A stretch of 64,000 nt of DNA from Glycocaulis abyssi (lineage in GTDB: Bacteria > Pseudomonadota > Alphaproteobacteria > Caulobacterales > Maricaulaceae). The position numbers and the translations under genes were made by a program. Within the stretch, counting starts at the first letter, position 1. Each line of letters opens with the position of its first letter. The stretch spans positions 105,949-169,948 of the forward strand of contig NZ_CP163422.1 of NCBI RefSeq assembly GCF_041429775.1. Direction: 5' to 3'. Below are positions 7,975-16,549 of the stretch, one piece after another. Under the pieces are notes generated by a model. It ran no database searches and was not told where the DNA came from. It saw only the letters and a list, made by a program, of their open reading frames with translations.

Positions 7975-8925
7975 ATGCCTCGCAAAGCTCTACCGCGCAC
8001 ACAGCGCGCGGACATCTACGAAGAGATCACCAACAAGATCATCAGCCAACTCGAAGACGGCCGGCTGCCTTGGGTTCAGCCATGGGCTCGCAATGGAAAT
8101 TCCTCTGTTGCCATGCCACTGAACGCCTCAACCGGCCGCACCTATTCCGGCATCAATATCCTGCTGCTCTGGGGCGCTGCCATCGAGCGGGGATTTGCCG
8201 GCCAAAGCTGGCTCACTTTCCGGCAGGCTCTTTCCCTTGGTGGAAATGTCCGCAAAGGCGAGCGCGGCACTACCGTGGTCTATGCCGACAAATTCGTGCC
8301 TCAATCCGAGAAGGACCGCGCTCTTCAGTCTGGCGACGAGCCTTCCGCCATTCCTTTTCTGAAACGCTTCACCGTTTTCAACGCCGATCAGTGCGAGGGG
8401 CTTCCCGAACACATTGCCCCCCAGGCTCCGCCAGTGCCGGAAGGCCTGATCGACCCCACGGTCCACGCAATCATCTCCGCAACGGGAATCGACTTTCGTA
8501 TTGGCGGGGACCGCGCTTTCTATGTGCCACGTCATGACTACGTGCAGGTGCCACCACCCCAGGCCTATTTCGACACGATTGACTGGCATCGCACCGCCCT
8601 GCATGAGCTGGGTCACGCCACAGGTCATCCTTCGCGCCTTGACCGCGATCTCTCCGGCTCCTTCGGCTGCAGGAAATATGCTTTCGAAGAGCTCATCGCT
8701 GAGATGACAGCGGCCTTCACATGCGCCGCCCTTGGCATCGAGCCAACCGTGCGGCACGCCGACTATATCGGCTCCTGGCTAGAGGTTCTGCGAGAGGACA
8801 AACGCGCCATCGTCCGCGCTGCCAGTCAGGCCAGCAAGGCGGCAGACTGGATTCTCGCTTTCCGGCCGGCTCTTGAAGCAGATGCAGCGGGCGACCAACT
8901 CGAAGCCCAAGCAATAGCTGCTTGA
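7975..8925 (+). CDS. ardC: ArdC-like antirestriction protein (ssDNA-binding domain plus zinc metallopeptidase fold)
   Basis: A 316-residue protein. The N-terminal about 125 residues form the ArdC single-stranded DNA-binding domain (IYEEITNKIISQLEDGRLPWVQPW, then GRTYSGINILLLW). The C-terminal part carries the zincin motif HELGH at 210-214 and a downstream glutamate in FEELIAEMTA. ArdC proteins protect incoming single-stranded plasmid DNA from host restriction or nuclease attack. The ATG at 7975 follows CTCAGGAGACCCGCC, the same spacing and style of ribosome site used by the following genes. As first recognisable gene of the stretch upstream of oriT, it fits the leading region that enters the recipient first. 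Confidence 0.9.
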   Translation: MPRKALPRTQRADIYEEITNKIISQLEDGRLPWVQPWARNGNSSVAMPLNASTGRTYSGINILLLWGAAIERGFAGQSWLTFRQALSLGGNVRKGERGTTVVYADKFVPQSEKDRALQSGDEPSAIPFLKRFTVFNADQCEGLPEHIAPQAPPVPEGLIDPTVHAIISATGIDFRIGGDRAFYVPRHDYVQVPPPQAYFDTIDWHRTALHELGHATGHPSRLDRDLSGSFGCRKYAFEELIAEMTAAFTCAALGIEPTVRHADYIGSWLEVLREDKRAIVRAASQASKAADWILAFRPALEADAAGDQLEAQAIAA

Positions 8926-9325
8926 GCATTATCAGTATCGTCGCATGCTCTGGCCAACCCCAGTTTTCCAGAAATTGCATATTACCGGATCGGCTAACCG
9001 GTTTAGCCCCCTGCCATATCTGCACCGGCGCCTTCTCCTTCGCATAAGCGCGAGGGGGAGGCGCCTACGGCGCTTTCAGCAAGGCTGAAAACCCACACGG
9101 GACCTTACAAGCTCACCCTTCAACACCTCTGCCTCAAATCTTTAAATTCCAATCTCAATTTATCGAATTGCCACCCCCATAAGTGCCAACCCGGATACGC
9201 ATTTACCCGGACGGTCCATCCCGCTCTCAAATTCAAGAAATGAGGGAATGAAGTTGAACCTGATGATCGAGAAGCAGTTGGCGATACGCGCCAGACGGTC
9301 ACCAGGATCGACAGGAGAGACTATT
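8926..9325. promoter_or_regulatory. Hairpin-rich leader upstream of ssb
   Basis: No gene. Two inverted repeats lie back to back: an imperfect long hairpin with perfect GGCGCC ends (9027-9032 with 9060-9065, C/T-rich arm pairing with G/A-rich arm), and TTTCAGC-AAG-GCTGAAA (9074-9090). They precede the ssb start by about 235 bases. In F-type plasmids a folded single-strand promoter (Frpo) sits before ssb in the leading region; this could be an analogue, but it could equally be a terminator for the ArdC gene. Confidence 0.35.
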
Positions 9326-9760
9326 ATGGCCAGCTTTGACATCACGGGCCACCTCGGCCAAGACGCCGTTATCCGCGAGATTGGTCGTGCTAACGGTTCG
9401 ACTACAGAAGTCGCTTTCATCTCGATCGCGTCAAATGACTACGCCGGCGCCGATCGCCAGGGCAAGCCGATCTACAATGTGAACTGGTACGATGTAGCCA
9501 CTTTCCGCAAGGATCTGATCAGCTTCCTGAAGAAGCACGGCAAGAAGGGCGCCATGCTCCAGATCCGTGGCGATATGGACAGCGAGCGCGTTCAGGCGGA
9601 CGGCAAATACTTTTCCGTCACCCGCTTCCGCGTCGGCCAGACCGGCTTCATGACGCTGCTGCGCCCCGCCTCTGAGAAGAGCGCTGATGAACGTCAGTCA
9701 TCCGCCGAGCAGCGGCCCGCATTCGCCTCCGATACGCTCGACGACAACATTCCGTTCTAG
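9326..9760 (+). CDS. ssb: Plasmid single-stranded DNA-binding protein (first copy)
   Basis: A 144-residue SSB. The OB fold spans about residues 1-115 (DITGHLGQDAVIREIG, YNVNWYDVATFRKDLISFLKKHGKKGAML) and the C-terminus ends DDNIPF, the acidic tail that recruits partner proteins. The ATG at 9326 with AGGAGA seven bases upstream is chosen over a 26-codon upstream extension that does not look like SSB. It coats the incoming T-strand. A second, more divergent SSB lies at 11346, so the plasmid carries two. Confidence 0.9.
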   Translation: MASFDITGHLGQDAVIREIGRANGSTTEVAFISIASNDYAGADRQGKPIYNVNWYDVATFRKDLISFLKKHGKKGAMLQIRGDMDSERVQADGKYFSVTRFRVGQTGFMTLLRPASEKSADERQSSAEQRPAFASDTLDDNIPF

Positions 9761-9835
9761 CGGACACCTAGCCAGCGGCAGTGCCATAAGGCGCTGCCGC
9801 CCGCTTTCCCACTTCACACACTCTGGAGGTTCGTC

Positions 9836-10075
9836 ATGATGACGAATAGCGAGCGCGCCGAACGCGGCGAGGCTGCCGTTGACGGCTATCTGGCCTATGG
9901 CGGCGATCTGAGAGGCAGCTTCGACACCGAGGAACTGCTCCATGACGTTTTCACCGACCTGCACCATTGGGCGGTAGGGCAGGGCCTGTCTAGGCGTGAT
10001 GTCGAAACCACCTTCGGCAAAGCCGCCCAATCCTATCTCGACGAACTGGCTGAAGACGAAGAAGGCGGCTCCTAG
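9836..10075 (+). CDS. Small acidic plasmid protein of unknown function
   Basis: 79 residues, acidic and predicted helical (FDTEELLHDVFTDLHHWAVGQGLSRRDVETTFGKAAQSYLDEL). A good ribosome site (GGAGG) precedes tandem ATG codons at 9836/9839. Such small soluble proteins are common in alphaproteobacterial plasmid leading regions between ssb and radC; I do not know a function. No DNA-binding motif was recognised. Possible roles as an anti-defence factor are only suggested by position. Confidence 0.65.
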   Translation: MMTNSERAERGEAAVDGYLAYGGDLRGSFDTEELLHDVFTDLHHWAVGQGLSRRDVETTFGKAAQSYLDELAEDEEGGS

Positions 10076-10134
10076 CCGCCTTCATTCCTTCCTCGTTCCT
10101 CAATCCTTGACACACATCTGCAGGGAGTCCCGCC

Positions 10135-10617
10135 ATGCAGACCGCCCTAGATCTCGAAAACCCACATTGCGGGTATGCACCCCAGGACGCCGCGATCATC
10201 GCTGAGGCGCGCGCGGTGCTCCGCCGTTACATGATCCACCGGCCCCAGATCACCAGCTTTACCACCGCCAAGGATTATCTGCGTACCGCCTTCGCCGGGG
10301 AGAAGCAGGAGGTGTTCCGCGTCCTCTACCTCGATATCAAGAACAGGCTCATCGAGGACCATCTTGCAGGCCGCGGCACCGTAAATCACACACCTGTCTA
10401 TCCGCGTGAACTGATCCGCCGTGCGCTGGAAGTCGGCGCATCCGCCATGATCCTAGCGCACAACCACCCATCGGGTGATCTCACGCCCAGCCACGCCGAT
10501 ATCGTAATGACCCGCAAGATCCTCGATGTCGCCAAACCCTTCGATATCGCCGTCCACGACCACTTCATCGTGGCCGGTGACGAAATAGGCTCCATGCGCT
10601 CTGCCGGTCTCATGTAG
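10135..10617 (+). CDS. radC: RadC/JAB-domain protein
   Basis: A 160-residue protein of the RadC (MPN/JAMM) family. The metal-site motif is intact: H109 and H111 (HNHPSGD), serine 119 and D122 (SHAD). The N-terminal helix-hairpin-helix region usual in chromosomal RadC (about 220 residues) is shortened, as in plasmid and phage forms. Despite the name, a DNA repair role has not held up for RadC; mobile-element copies are frequent near antirestriction genes and their function is unclear. ATG follows GGGAGTCCCGCC, matching the ribosome-site style of the neighbouring genes and suggesting one co-evolved set. Confidence 0.9.
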   Translation: MQTALDLENPHCGYAPQDAAIIAEARAVLRRYMIHRPQITSFTTAKDYLRTAFAGEKQEVFRVLYLDIKNRLIEDHLAGRGTVNHTPVYPRELIRRALEVGASAMILAHNHPSGDLTPSHADIVMTRKILDVAKPFDIAVHDHFIVAGDEIGSMRSAGLM

Positions 10618-10715
10618 CCCGGCGCGCCGCTTCAACTCAATCGCACATTCCTGCAGGCCCGCGCCGCGCACACGCGCGCGCCCGGTCCTGCCCGCAACCC
10701 ACGGAGATCCGCACC

Positions 10716-11189
10716 ATGCAATCGCTCCACCTGCCCGAAGACCTCGTGCAAGACGCACTGGAACGTCTTCGCTCCACCCTCGAACACACGTTCGAGGACA
10801 TGCACGAAGACCTTACTCAGACAGACCAGAGCCGGGCCGAGTACGAGGCGCTGATGCGCCGCTACTGGCCCTATCTGGGAATGACCGCGCCCCATCCCCT
10901 CTGGAAAGACCAGTCCATACCGGCCTTCGAGCTTTCGCCCGAGGATCAGGAGATCCAGAACCAGATCGGTGAGGCCGATGACACTGAAGGCCCCATACGT
11001 CTCTGGTCAGCACGCACCTACCGGCGCGAAATCATCATCGCGCGAGAGGATGTCCAGGTTAGCGCGCGTTCCGAACGCGAAGCGCTCGAAATCATCCGCG
11101 ATGGCGAAGTCCTCGCCGCCACGAATTTCGAAATCAGCAACACGCTCGAAACCGAGGTGACCGAGATAACGATGCTCTGTGAAGCCTAG
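10716..11189 (+). CDS. Hypothetical leading-region protein
   Basis: 157 residues, not recognised. The N-terminal half is helical and acidic (LPEDLVQDALERLRSTLEHTFEDMHEDL); the C-terminal half looks beta-rich (IRLWSARTYRREIIIAREDVQVSARSEREALEIIRDGEVL). The part from about residue 105 resembles the ubiquitin-like/ASCH-type plasmid domains with repeated I-x-A-x-S-x-E-E-A spacing, but I would not name a family. The start has GGAGATCCGCACC upstream. Co-directional with radC and the second ssb. Confidence 0.6.
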   Translation: MQSLHLPEDLVQDALERLRSTLEHTFEDMHEDLTQTDQSRAEYEALMRRYWPYLGMTAPHPLWKDQSIPAFELSPEDQEIQNQIGEADDTEGPIRLWSARTYRREIIIAREDVQVSARSEREALEIIRDGEVLAATNFEISNTLETEVTEITMLCEA

Positions 11190-11345
11190 CCGTCACACAA
11201 ACCCTCAATACCTCAACCGTCGCCTCAATCGCAACCCTTCCTCAACCCGTCCAAAAGGAAAACCGGGAAAGAATTCATGCTCATAAGGGCATGAAGAAAA
11301 GGCATGACGCCTGATCGGCCTCTTGGGCATAAACAGGAGATACCC

Positions 11346-11693
11346 ATGAACAAGTTCATCATTTCCGGAAATCTTGGAGCCGATGCGGATATCCGCGAAC
11401 GCGAGCACAATGGCGAAACGCGCCGCCATGCCTTCATCCGCGTCTGCTCGGAAACCTATACCGGCCAGAAGGATGGCCAGCCCACCTACCGCAAGGACTG
11501 GTTCTCGGTCGCCGTCTTCAATCAGGGCCTGGTCAACTATCTCGAAAAGCACGGCAAGAAGGGCGCTTACGTCCTCGTGGAAGGCGAGATGGAACTGCGC
11601 CGCGTCGATGAAGCGCGCGACGCTGCCGTCGAGACCCTCTACCGCGTAACGCAGAGCAACGGCTCCATCGAGCTGGTGAACCGCGCCAACTAA
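11346..11693 (+). CDS. Second single-stranded DNA-binding-like protein
   Basis: 115 residues with the OB-fold signature NKFIISGNLGADADIRERE, KDWFSVAVFNQGLVNYLEKHGKKGAYVLVEGEMEL. It lacks the acidic DDxxPF tail, so it can bind ssDNA but probably cannot recruit host repair proteins. The ATG at 11346 with AGGAG nine bases upstream is preferred to a 14-codon extension. Shares the HGKKGA core with the first SSB but is otherwise divergent, so not a recent duplicate. Followed closely by a strong terminator. Confidence 0.82.
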   Translation: MNKFIISGNLGADADIREREHNGETRRHAFIRVCSETYTGQKDGQPTYRKDWFSVAVFNQGLVNYLEKHGKKGAYVLVEGEMELRRVDEARDAAVETLYRVTQSNGSIELVNRAN

Positions 11694-11718
11694 CCTCGCC
11701 ATACCCCCGGCCGACATG

Positions 11719-11746
11719 AAAAGGGCGCTCCCGAGGAGCGTCCTTT
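11719..11746 (+). terminator. Rho-independent terminator after the second ssb
   Basis: AAAAGGGCGCTC (11719-11730) pairs with GAGCGTCCTTTT (11735-11746) across a four-base loop and ends in a T-rich tract, 26 bases after the stop. It could also work on the minus strand because of the A tract. Confidence 0.8.
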
Positions 11747-11820
11747 TCTCTTGGACCCCACCGCTCCGCATCAAAGCGAAAAATCAGGACGCCTCCAGCG
11801 AACCCGCAATGGAGGAAGCC

Positions 11821-12294
11821 ATGTCTGTCAACTTCGCGGCCATCAAGACCCGTCCCACACGAGATCTTGAAGCCGAGTATTGGGGCGACGCCGACAAGCT
11901 CTTCGAGGGCCGCCGCCTGACGACCGGCAAAGTCGAGCTGATGAATGAATGGCGCTGCGCCCACTACGCCTTCGACGATATCGCCACCGATTTCGTGATC
12001 GATCGCAAGCGCTACACCGTCATCTTCAAAGGCCCACGTGCGGAAACCTGCGCCGGCGGACTACGGCGCGCCATTACCGACTACCTGGTTGAGGCCTACG
12101 AGAAGACCGAGGATCCAGCCATCTTCCGGACGTTCAAAATGCCGGTTCTCGTCACCGGCACCTGGAAGCCTCGCCACTGGCGCGATTCACGCGGCGTCTG
12201 GCGCCGCACGCATGAACTGATCGCCGCGAGCTGGTCCTATACCGATCCCAATACCGGCCAGCACATGGAAGAAGGGCGTAATCCGCGCCTCTGA
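11821..12294 (+). CDS. Hypothetical leading-region protein
   Basis: 157 residues from the ATG at 11821, behind GGAGGAAGCC; an upstream in-frame extension runs through the terminator and is rejected. Begins MSVNFAAIKTRPTRDLEAEYWG. Trp/Arg/Tyr-rich C-terminal half (GTWKPRHWRDSRGVWRRTHE) suggests nucleic-acid contact, but no family is recognised. Same strand and same ribosome-site style as neighbours. No regulation visible other than the preceding terminator, implying its own promoter between 11747 and 11810. Confidence 0.6.
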   Translation: MSVNFAAIKTRPTRDLEAEYWGDADKLFEGRRLTTGKVELMNEWRCAHYAFDDIATDFVIDRKRYTVIFKGPRAETCAGGLRRAITDYLVEAYEKTEDPAIFRTFKMPVLVTGTWKPRHWRDSRGVWRRTHELIAASWSYTDPNTGQHMEEGRNPRL

Positions 12295-12634
12295 CCGTTT
12301 CGGCAGCGAAAAGCGAAGCGCGGTGCCAGCCCGCGCGAGCTGTGGGAGATGGGCTCCCCGGCCTATGGCGATAAGCCTTCGCTGCTGAAGGGAGTGAAGC
12401 TGATGTGGTTCTTACCGTTTAGCTTCTCTCTAGACGTGAAAAAGACCCGGACTAGCTGGCAAGTTAGACTCCGGGTCTCTCTCATCGCGTTCTAGAAAAA
12501 CGGGGGTCGGGCGAAAGCTCGATCCCCACTCCCTCAATCTATCCCATCCCCAGCCATTTGTGAACCCGCTCGCACGGGCGCGCCGCCATGCGCGCACCCG
12601 CAGCGATGCTTCACCAGCAACAAGGAGTCCCGTC
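12295..12634. other. Intergenic stretch with one inverted repeat
   Basis: No gene found. AGACCCGGA (12443-12451) and TCCGGGTCT (12470-12478) form a perfect 9-bp stem with an 18-base loop; there is no T tract, so it may be an operator or structured RNA rather than a terminator. The following gene's ribosome site lies just before 12635. Confidence 0.45.
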
Positions 12635-13189
12635 ATGGACCAGTCCGTCACCATTCCCGTATCGTCCCTCGATCACGTCAAACTCGAATATGGCCCGCGC
12701 TTTGAATACGCGCCGGCCGAAGGCGAAACCAGAGGCCGTATCGGCCTGCCACCTGACGGCATCCCGCCCCATTTCTGGGGCATCTATATGCGCAGCTCTG
12801 ATGGCCATGCTGTCCATATCGACAACGTGGCCGATGAAGACATCGCCCGCGCCTATGGTGCGATCTCCGAAGAGCTCCTGACCGACTCTGCCATGAGCCT
12901 CTGGGAAGCGGTCTGCACGGCCGAACCTGCCTCCCGTCTCGCCAACCACGCCGATCCAGTCCGCTCCATCAATGGCACCGCCTATCTTCGCGATCGGGTA
13001 GGGGCCATTGCCCGCGCCTGCCATATCGGCTGGATCGCCGCCCATAAGGGCGGCAATGGATATGATGACGCGTTCGACTGGGAGTTCTGCCCCTGGTTCC
13101 TCCTCGAATGCTGCAGCTGGGACGACAACGCCCTCTCACTCAAACCCGACTGGCTGGATACCTGTCTCGCCCTTGGCCGCTCTGGCTGA
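12635..13189 (+). CDS. Hypothetical plasmid protein
   Basis: 184 residues from the ATG at 12635, preceded by GGAGTCCCGTC (the ribosome-site style shared by ardC and radC). Acidic, rich in Trp/Cys near the C-terminus (DAFDWEFCPWFLLECCSWDDNALSL). No motif recognised. A single protein of this kind next to SLOG and ssb genes is common in alphaproteobacterial plasmids, but function is unknown. The upstream 25-codon extension is rejected because its composition is not protein-like. Confidence 0.6.
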   Translation: MDQSVTIPVSSLDHVKLEYGPRFEYAPAEGETRGRIGLPPDGIPPHFWGIYMRSSDGHAVHIDNVADEDIARAYGAISEELLTDSAMSLWEAVCTAEPASRLANHADPVRSINGTAYLRDRVGAIARACHIGWIAAHKGGNGYDDAFDWEFCPWFLLECCSWDDNALSLKPDWLDTCLALGRSG

Positions 13190-14368
13190 GCGCGACAACG
13201 CACAACGCCTCCATACTCTTCGAGGATGTATCTCTTTTCTGTTTTTCGGGCCGGGATGGTAATTCTCGCAATGGCTACGCCCATTCGAGACCGTCCGGCG
13301 GCAAGCCGGGAGCGGAGAGGAAGGGCAGGGGGCGCAGTCATCACCGAAGGCGGATCGATACCCCGCGCACCCTCTGAAGTGACCAGTAGTGCGAGGCCCC
13401 CTAATTTGCCCTTGGAGAGCCATGCCGGCTCCGGGTGGTCCAAGCAGCATCAATCGCGCATACAGCGTCTGGCGGGCTTTATACGGGCCTTCCAGACCGG
13501 CTGGGATTCTCTTCTGCCCTGGCGGGCTCCATCATCCCTGCCTCTGCCGTCTCGATCAGACATTCCCCATTGGGGCAGCTCTCGGGCTTTCCAGCTCTCT
13601 CAGCCCTCATCCGCTGAGGCGGATAACGACAGCCATGGTCCCCCGATCGGCCCGATCATACGTCTAGTCTCATGGCACCTCCCTCATCCCTTTCGATACC
13701 AGCACGCGTGCATCGCGTCGTAGATCCGGAGCCTGCAGCTTCGCGTTCCGGCCGGTGGCGTGCCCGCCAGTCTGTTCGATCTTGTCCTGTCCCGCGTAGG
13801 CTCTGTCTATTGCCCTCGATCGGCGGTCCCATCATCGCCCGATCGCACTGGTCAGATCTCTGGCATGGTTGAAGGTCATCCCCGGCCTGCAGCTCTATGC
13901 TGCGCGCGTCTATGTCACCCATCCCGCGCGCGCCTCTTGGAAAGCGGGCATTTCCTCACAGCGCCCGCTTCAAACGCTGGCCGGCCTTTTCCAGGTCCGC
14001 TCCTCTGGCGGCGGCCAGGTGCGTAATCGCAGCTTCGCGAGCTGGCGGGTTTCCTCTCAATCCCTCTCGAAACGTCATGCGGTGACGCAAGGGCTGCCGG
14101 ACTTTGGCTTGCCTTTTTCGATGCAGAACCGAACGGCCTCGAATGGGAAAAGGTCTGCCCGAAGGACGGCTTCGCCTCGACCGGCTAAGGCGCAACAGCG
14201 CCGGGCCGATTTTTTCCCCTGCCAGCGCTACGCGCTGTCATTCCTCGCGAGGCAAAAAATAGTCCCTCTGCTGTCAAGCCGCTGCGCGGTGCGCCGCCGA
14301 TCGCCTCCGGCCTGCGACCACCCATCGAGGCCGCACGGTGCGCCTCAGACAGAAAAAGGAAAGAAGCC
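13190..14368. other. 1.2-kb gene-free region with structured 5' leader before the SLOG gene
   Basis: No reading frame here looks real: the longest open ones read as Ser/Pro/Arg-rich shadows. Several inverted repeats are present, including CCGGC-GGCAA-GCCGG near 13298, CAGCGC-TAC-GCGCTG (14223-14237) and the palindrome CCTCGCGAGG (14243-14252). The last two lie about 120-145 bases before the next start and could be part of a structured leader or single-strand promoter. A decayed gene is possible. Confidence 0.4.
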
Positions 14369-15265
14369 ATGTACGACGCTCATGACACCATCACCGCCAA
14401 TGACGGCTACTCACTCGTATCTGAAACCCGCGACATTCCCACCGAAGACGCCATCGAAACGACCTTCACCGCTATCGCCAACGAGCTGGCTGATCTGGGT
14501 GCCGGCAATGCGCTCGAACCCGTCATCGCCGAACTGCTGGCCCGCTTCACCGGCGCCCTGTACGGCACGGCCGAGAATTACTCCCGGCGCCATGGCGAGC
14601 TGCAATCGAAAATCGTCGAACTCATCCAGTGCCAGGACGGTTCTGAAGTGAAGTCGGTCGAACTGGAAGAGGCCCGCACTGAAGCTGAACGTCTCGACGA
14701 GCTCATCGACGCCGTGAACAACGGACAGGAGATCATGGCACAGGGCTATGCCGCCCTGACCGGGGAACGCTGGAAGCCCGCACGCGGCTCCATCTACTCC
14801 AAGCGCAAGCACGCCAATGCCGCCGTCATCGAGGGCCGCGAATATCTCGCCAATCGGGAGAAAGCCGAAGCGCTGCGCGCCGTGCCGGAGGGGACAAAAG
14901 TGGCCGTCGTCGGCACCGCCAACTACACCGATCACGAGCAGGCCTTCGAGAAGCTCGACGCCATGCACGAAAAGGCCCCCGATATGGTCCTGATCACCGG
15001 CGGACAGAAGACCGGCATCGACAAGATCGCCGCCATCTGGGCTGGAAATCGCAATGTCCCGGTTCTGGTAGTGCGTCCCGACTTCAAGCGCCACGGCAAA
15101 GCCGCTGCCTTCAAGCGCGTCGATCACGTGCTCGATACCTTCAAGCCCGCCGCCGTCTTCGCCTTCCAGAAGCAGGGCGATCCCGCAGGTCTCGCGCTCA
15201 ACATGGTCCAGAAATCCGAAGAGCATGGCGTCTTCACCCGCCGATTCGGTCAGAAAGCCGACTAG
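14369..15265 (+). CDS. SLOG-domain (DUF2493-type) nucleotide-binding protein
   Basis: 298 residues. The N-terminal about 170 residues are helical and acidic; the C-terminal part from about residue 175 is a Rossmann-like SLOG domain: VAVVGTANYTDHEQAFEKLD, then LITGGQKTGIDKIAAIWA, PVLVVRPDFKRHGKAA and AVFAFQKQGDPAG. SLOG proteins bind nucleotide-derived ligands, and members of the superfamily are used as sensors in anti-phage systems. Plasmid copies of this two-part form accompany ssb/radC/ardC genes; their role is not established. Start ATG follows AAAGGAAAGAAGCC. A strong terminator lies 20 bases after the stop. Confidence 0.8.
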   Translation: MYDAHDTITANDGYSLVSETRDIPTEDAIETTFTAIANELADLGAGNALEPVIAELLARFTGALYGTAENYSRRHGELQSKIVELIQCQDGSEVKSVELEEARTEAERLDELIDAVNNGQEIMAQGYAALTGERWKPARGSIYSKRKHANAAVIEGREYLANREKAEALRAVPEGTKVAVVGTANYTDHEQAFEKLDAMHEKAPDMVLITGGQKTGIDKIAAIWAGNRNVPVLVVRPDFKRHGKAAAFKRVDHVLDTFKPAAVFAFQKQGDPAGLALNMVQKSEEHGVFTRRFGQKAD

Positions 15266-15285
15266 AACCCCAAAGCCTTCCATCC

Positions 15286-15316
15286 GCCGCCCGGCTTGGC
15301 CGGGCGGCTTTTCTTT
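15286..15316 (+). terminator. Rho-independent terminator after the SLOG gene
   Basis: Perfect 10-bp stem GCCGCCCGGC (15286-15295) with GCCGGGCGGC (15299-15308), three-base loop, then TTTTCTTTT. Confidence 0.9.
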
Positions 15317-16020
15317 TGGCTCGCGTGCGGACGAAGACGGAGACCGGCCAGCGCAGCTGGCCGGTCACTCTTCTGCTTTTATCCCGGCCCGGAACCCTGA
15401 TCCTTTTCCTGTGGTAGCCGCCCCTCGCGCATCCTGCATGAGTTCCGCTTATGGCCGTGCTTCCGGTTCCAGCCTTTACGTGGCAACCCGAGTGATCCCG
15501 GCTGGCTATTTTCCGCGTCGTCGTCAGCGACGGGGCAGGGGAGTTTGAAGCGCCTGTAAATCCGCTTTCCTCACTGCTGGCTCGCATTGATCTCGTATGC
15601 CGGTGCAGCGCCATCGGAGCTTGTGTGCGCAGATTATCGCCTGTCGCTTACGGCTTACGGTGTCGGAATCCGGCTAGCATGATGGATCTCTTGCCGACCG
15701 ATTGCGAGCACGTTCCGATGCCGGTTGAGCCGTATGGCTTGCTGAAATCCGGTGTGATGGATTTACAGATGAAGGATGATCTGAGCGAACCGGCCTAATG
15801 GCCGGCCAGGCTCTATTCCGCTACGCTCCACCAAGCCCAGGCCGCGCCGGGTCTTGGCCCATACGGGTGACGATCCTTTTCGCGCCGTGCGCACCCGCTT
15901 CCACACCAAACCTGCCACCGCTCTGATGGCTTCTTCCCGCATCGCTGAGAGCAAGAAATGAGACAGATAGGATGACTGGTCTTGGCGAAGATCAGTCGGC
16001 TCCTTTCCCCAAACTCCCGG

Positions 16021-16055
16021 CCGCCCGTGGCTGACCCGCTCCGGGCGGTTTTTTT
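16021..16055 (+). terminator. Orphan terminator 1
   Basis: CCGCCCG (16021-16027) pairs with CGGGCGG (16042-16048), 14-base loop, followed by seven T residues. Confidence 0.75.
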
Positions 16056-16132
16056 GCCATCGGGGCGAGCGTCCCCGTGTCCCGCTTTCACGGTCTTTTC
16101 CGACCCCTTTTCCTCCATCCAAACATCGCGCA

Positions 16133-16159
16133 AGCCCGGCCATGCCGGGCTATTTTTTT
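16133..16159 (+). terminator. Orphan terminator 2
   Basis: AGCCCGGC-CAT-GCCGGGCT (16133-16151) followed by A and seven T residues; a near-ideal intrinsic terminator. Confidence 0.85.
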
Positions 16160-16549
16160 GCGATATGACCGAGCGCTTTCGCCACTACGTTTCTCGCGCG
16201 CAGCGAGGGGCTTTCTGGTGCCGGTTCCGGCCCACTTTTCCTGTCACGGGTTTTCGGTTTGTCGAACGCGACAACGCAGCCACTTCCGGCTCCCTATCAC
16301 CTTCCCGTCACGTCCGGTCATTTCGAGCTGGCGCATTCACATCCCGTAAGCGGGGTGTGATCCTCTCCCGTCCAGGCGGAGAGGTTGGTCGCTATGCGTA
16401 CCGATCCAGTCTTCGCAACTGGCAGTATCGCGGCAACGGCTCAGACGATGTGGCCCTGTTCCCCTTTGCGACTGTTAGCCGGTACGGGCGGCTGCGCCGC
16501 CCGCGCATCAGCGCATTGGTTTTTTATCACACAGTATGCACACCGTGCC

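Larger units (their letters stand above)
15317..16540. other. Gene-free stretch containing two further orphan terminators
   Basis: No convincing coding frame in 1.2 kb. It nevertheless holds two strong plus-strand terminators (16021-16055 and 16133-16159) and a CCGGCC-TAAT-GGCCGG hairpin (15790-15805). Terminators without upstream genes suggest short untranslated transcripts, or remnants of deleted genes. Confidence 0.45.

Noticed and set aside
13869..14651. 260-codon frame ahead of and overlapping the SLOG gene
   Set aside because: Ser/Arg/Pro-rich text without ribosome site; the SLOG frame is clearly the real one.
15763..16143. Minus-strand frames of about 106-126 codons in the gene-free region
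   Set aside because: They run through two plus-strand terminator hairpins and have no recognisable protein pattern.
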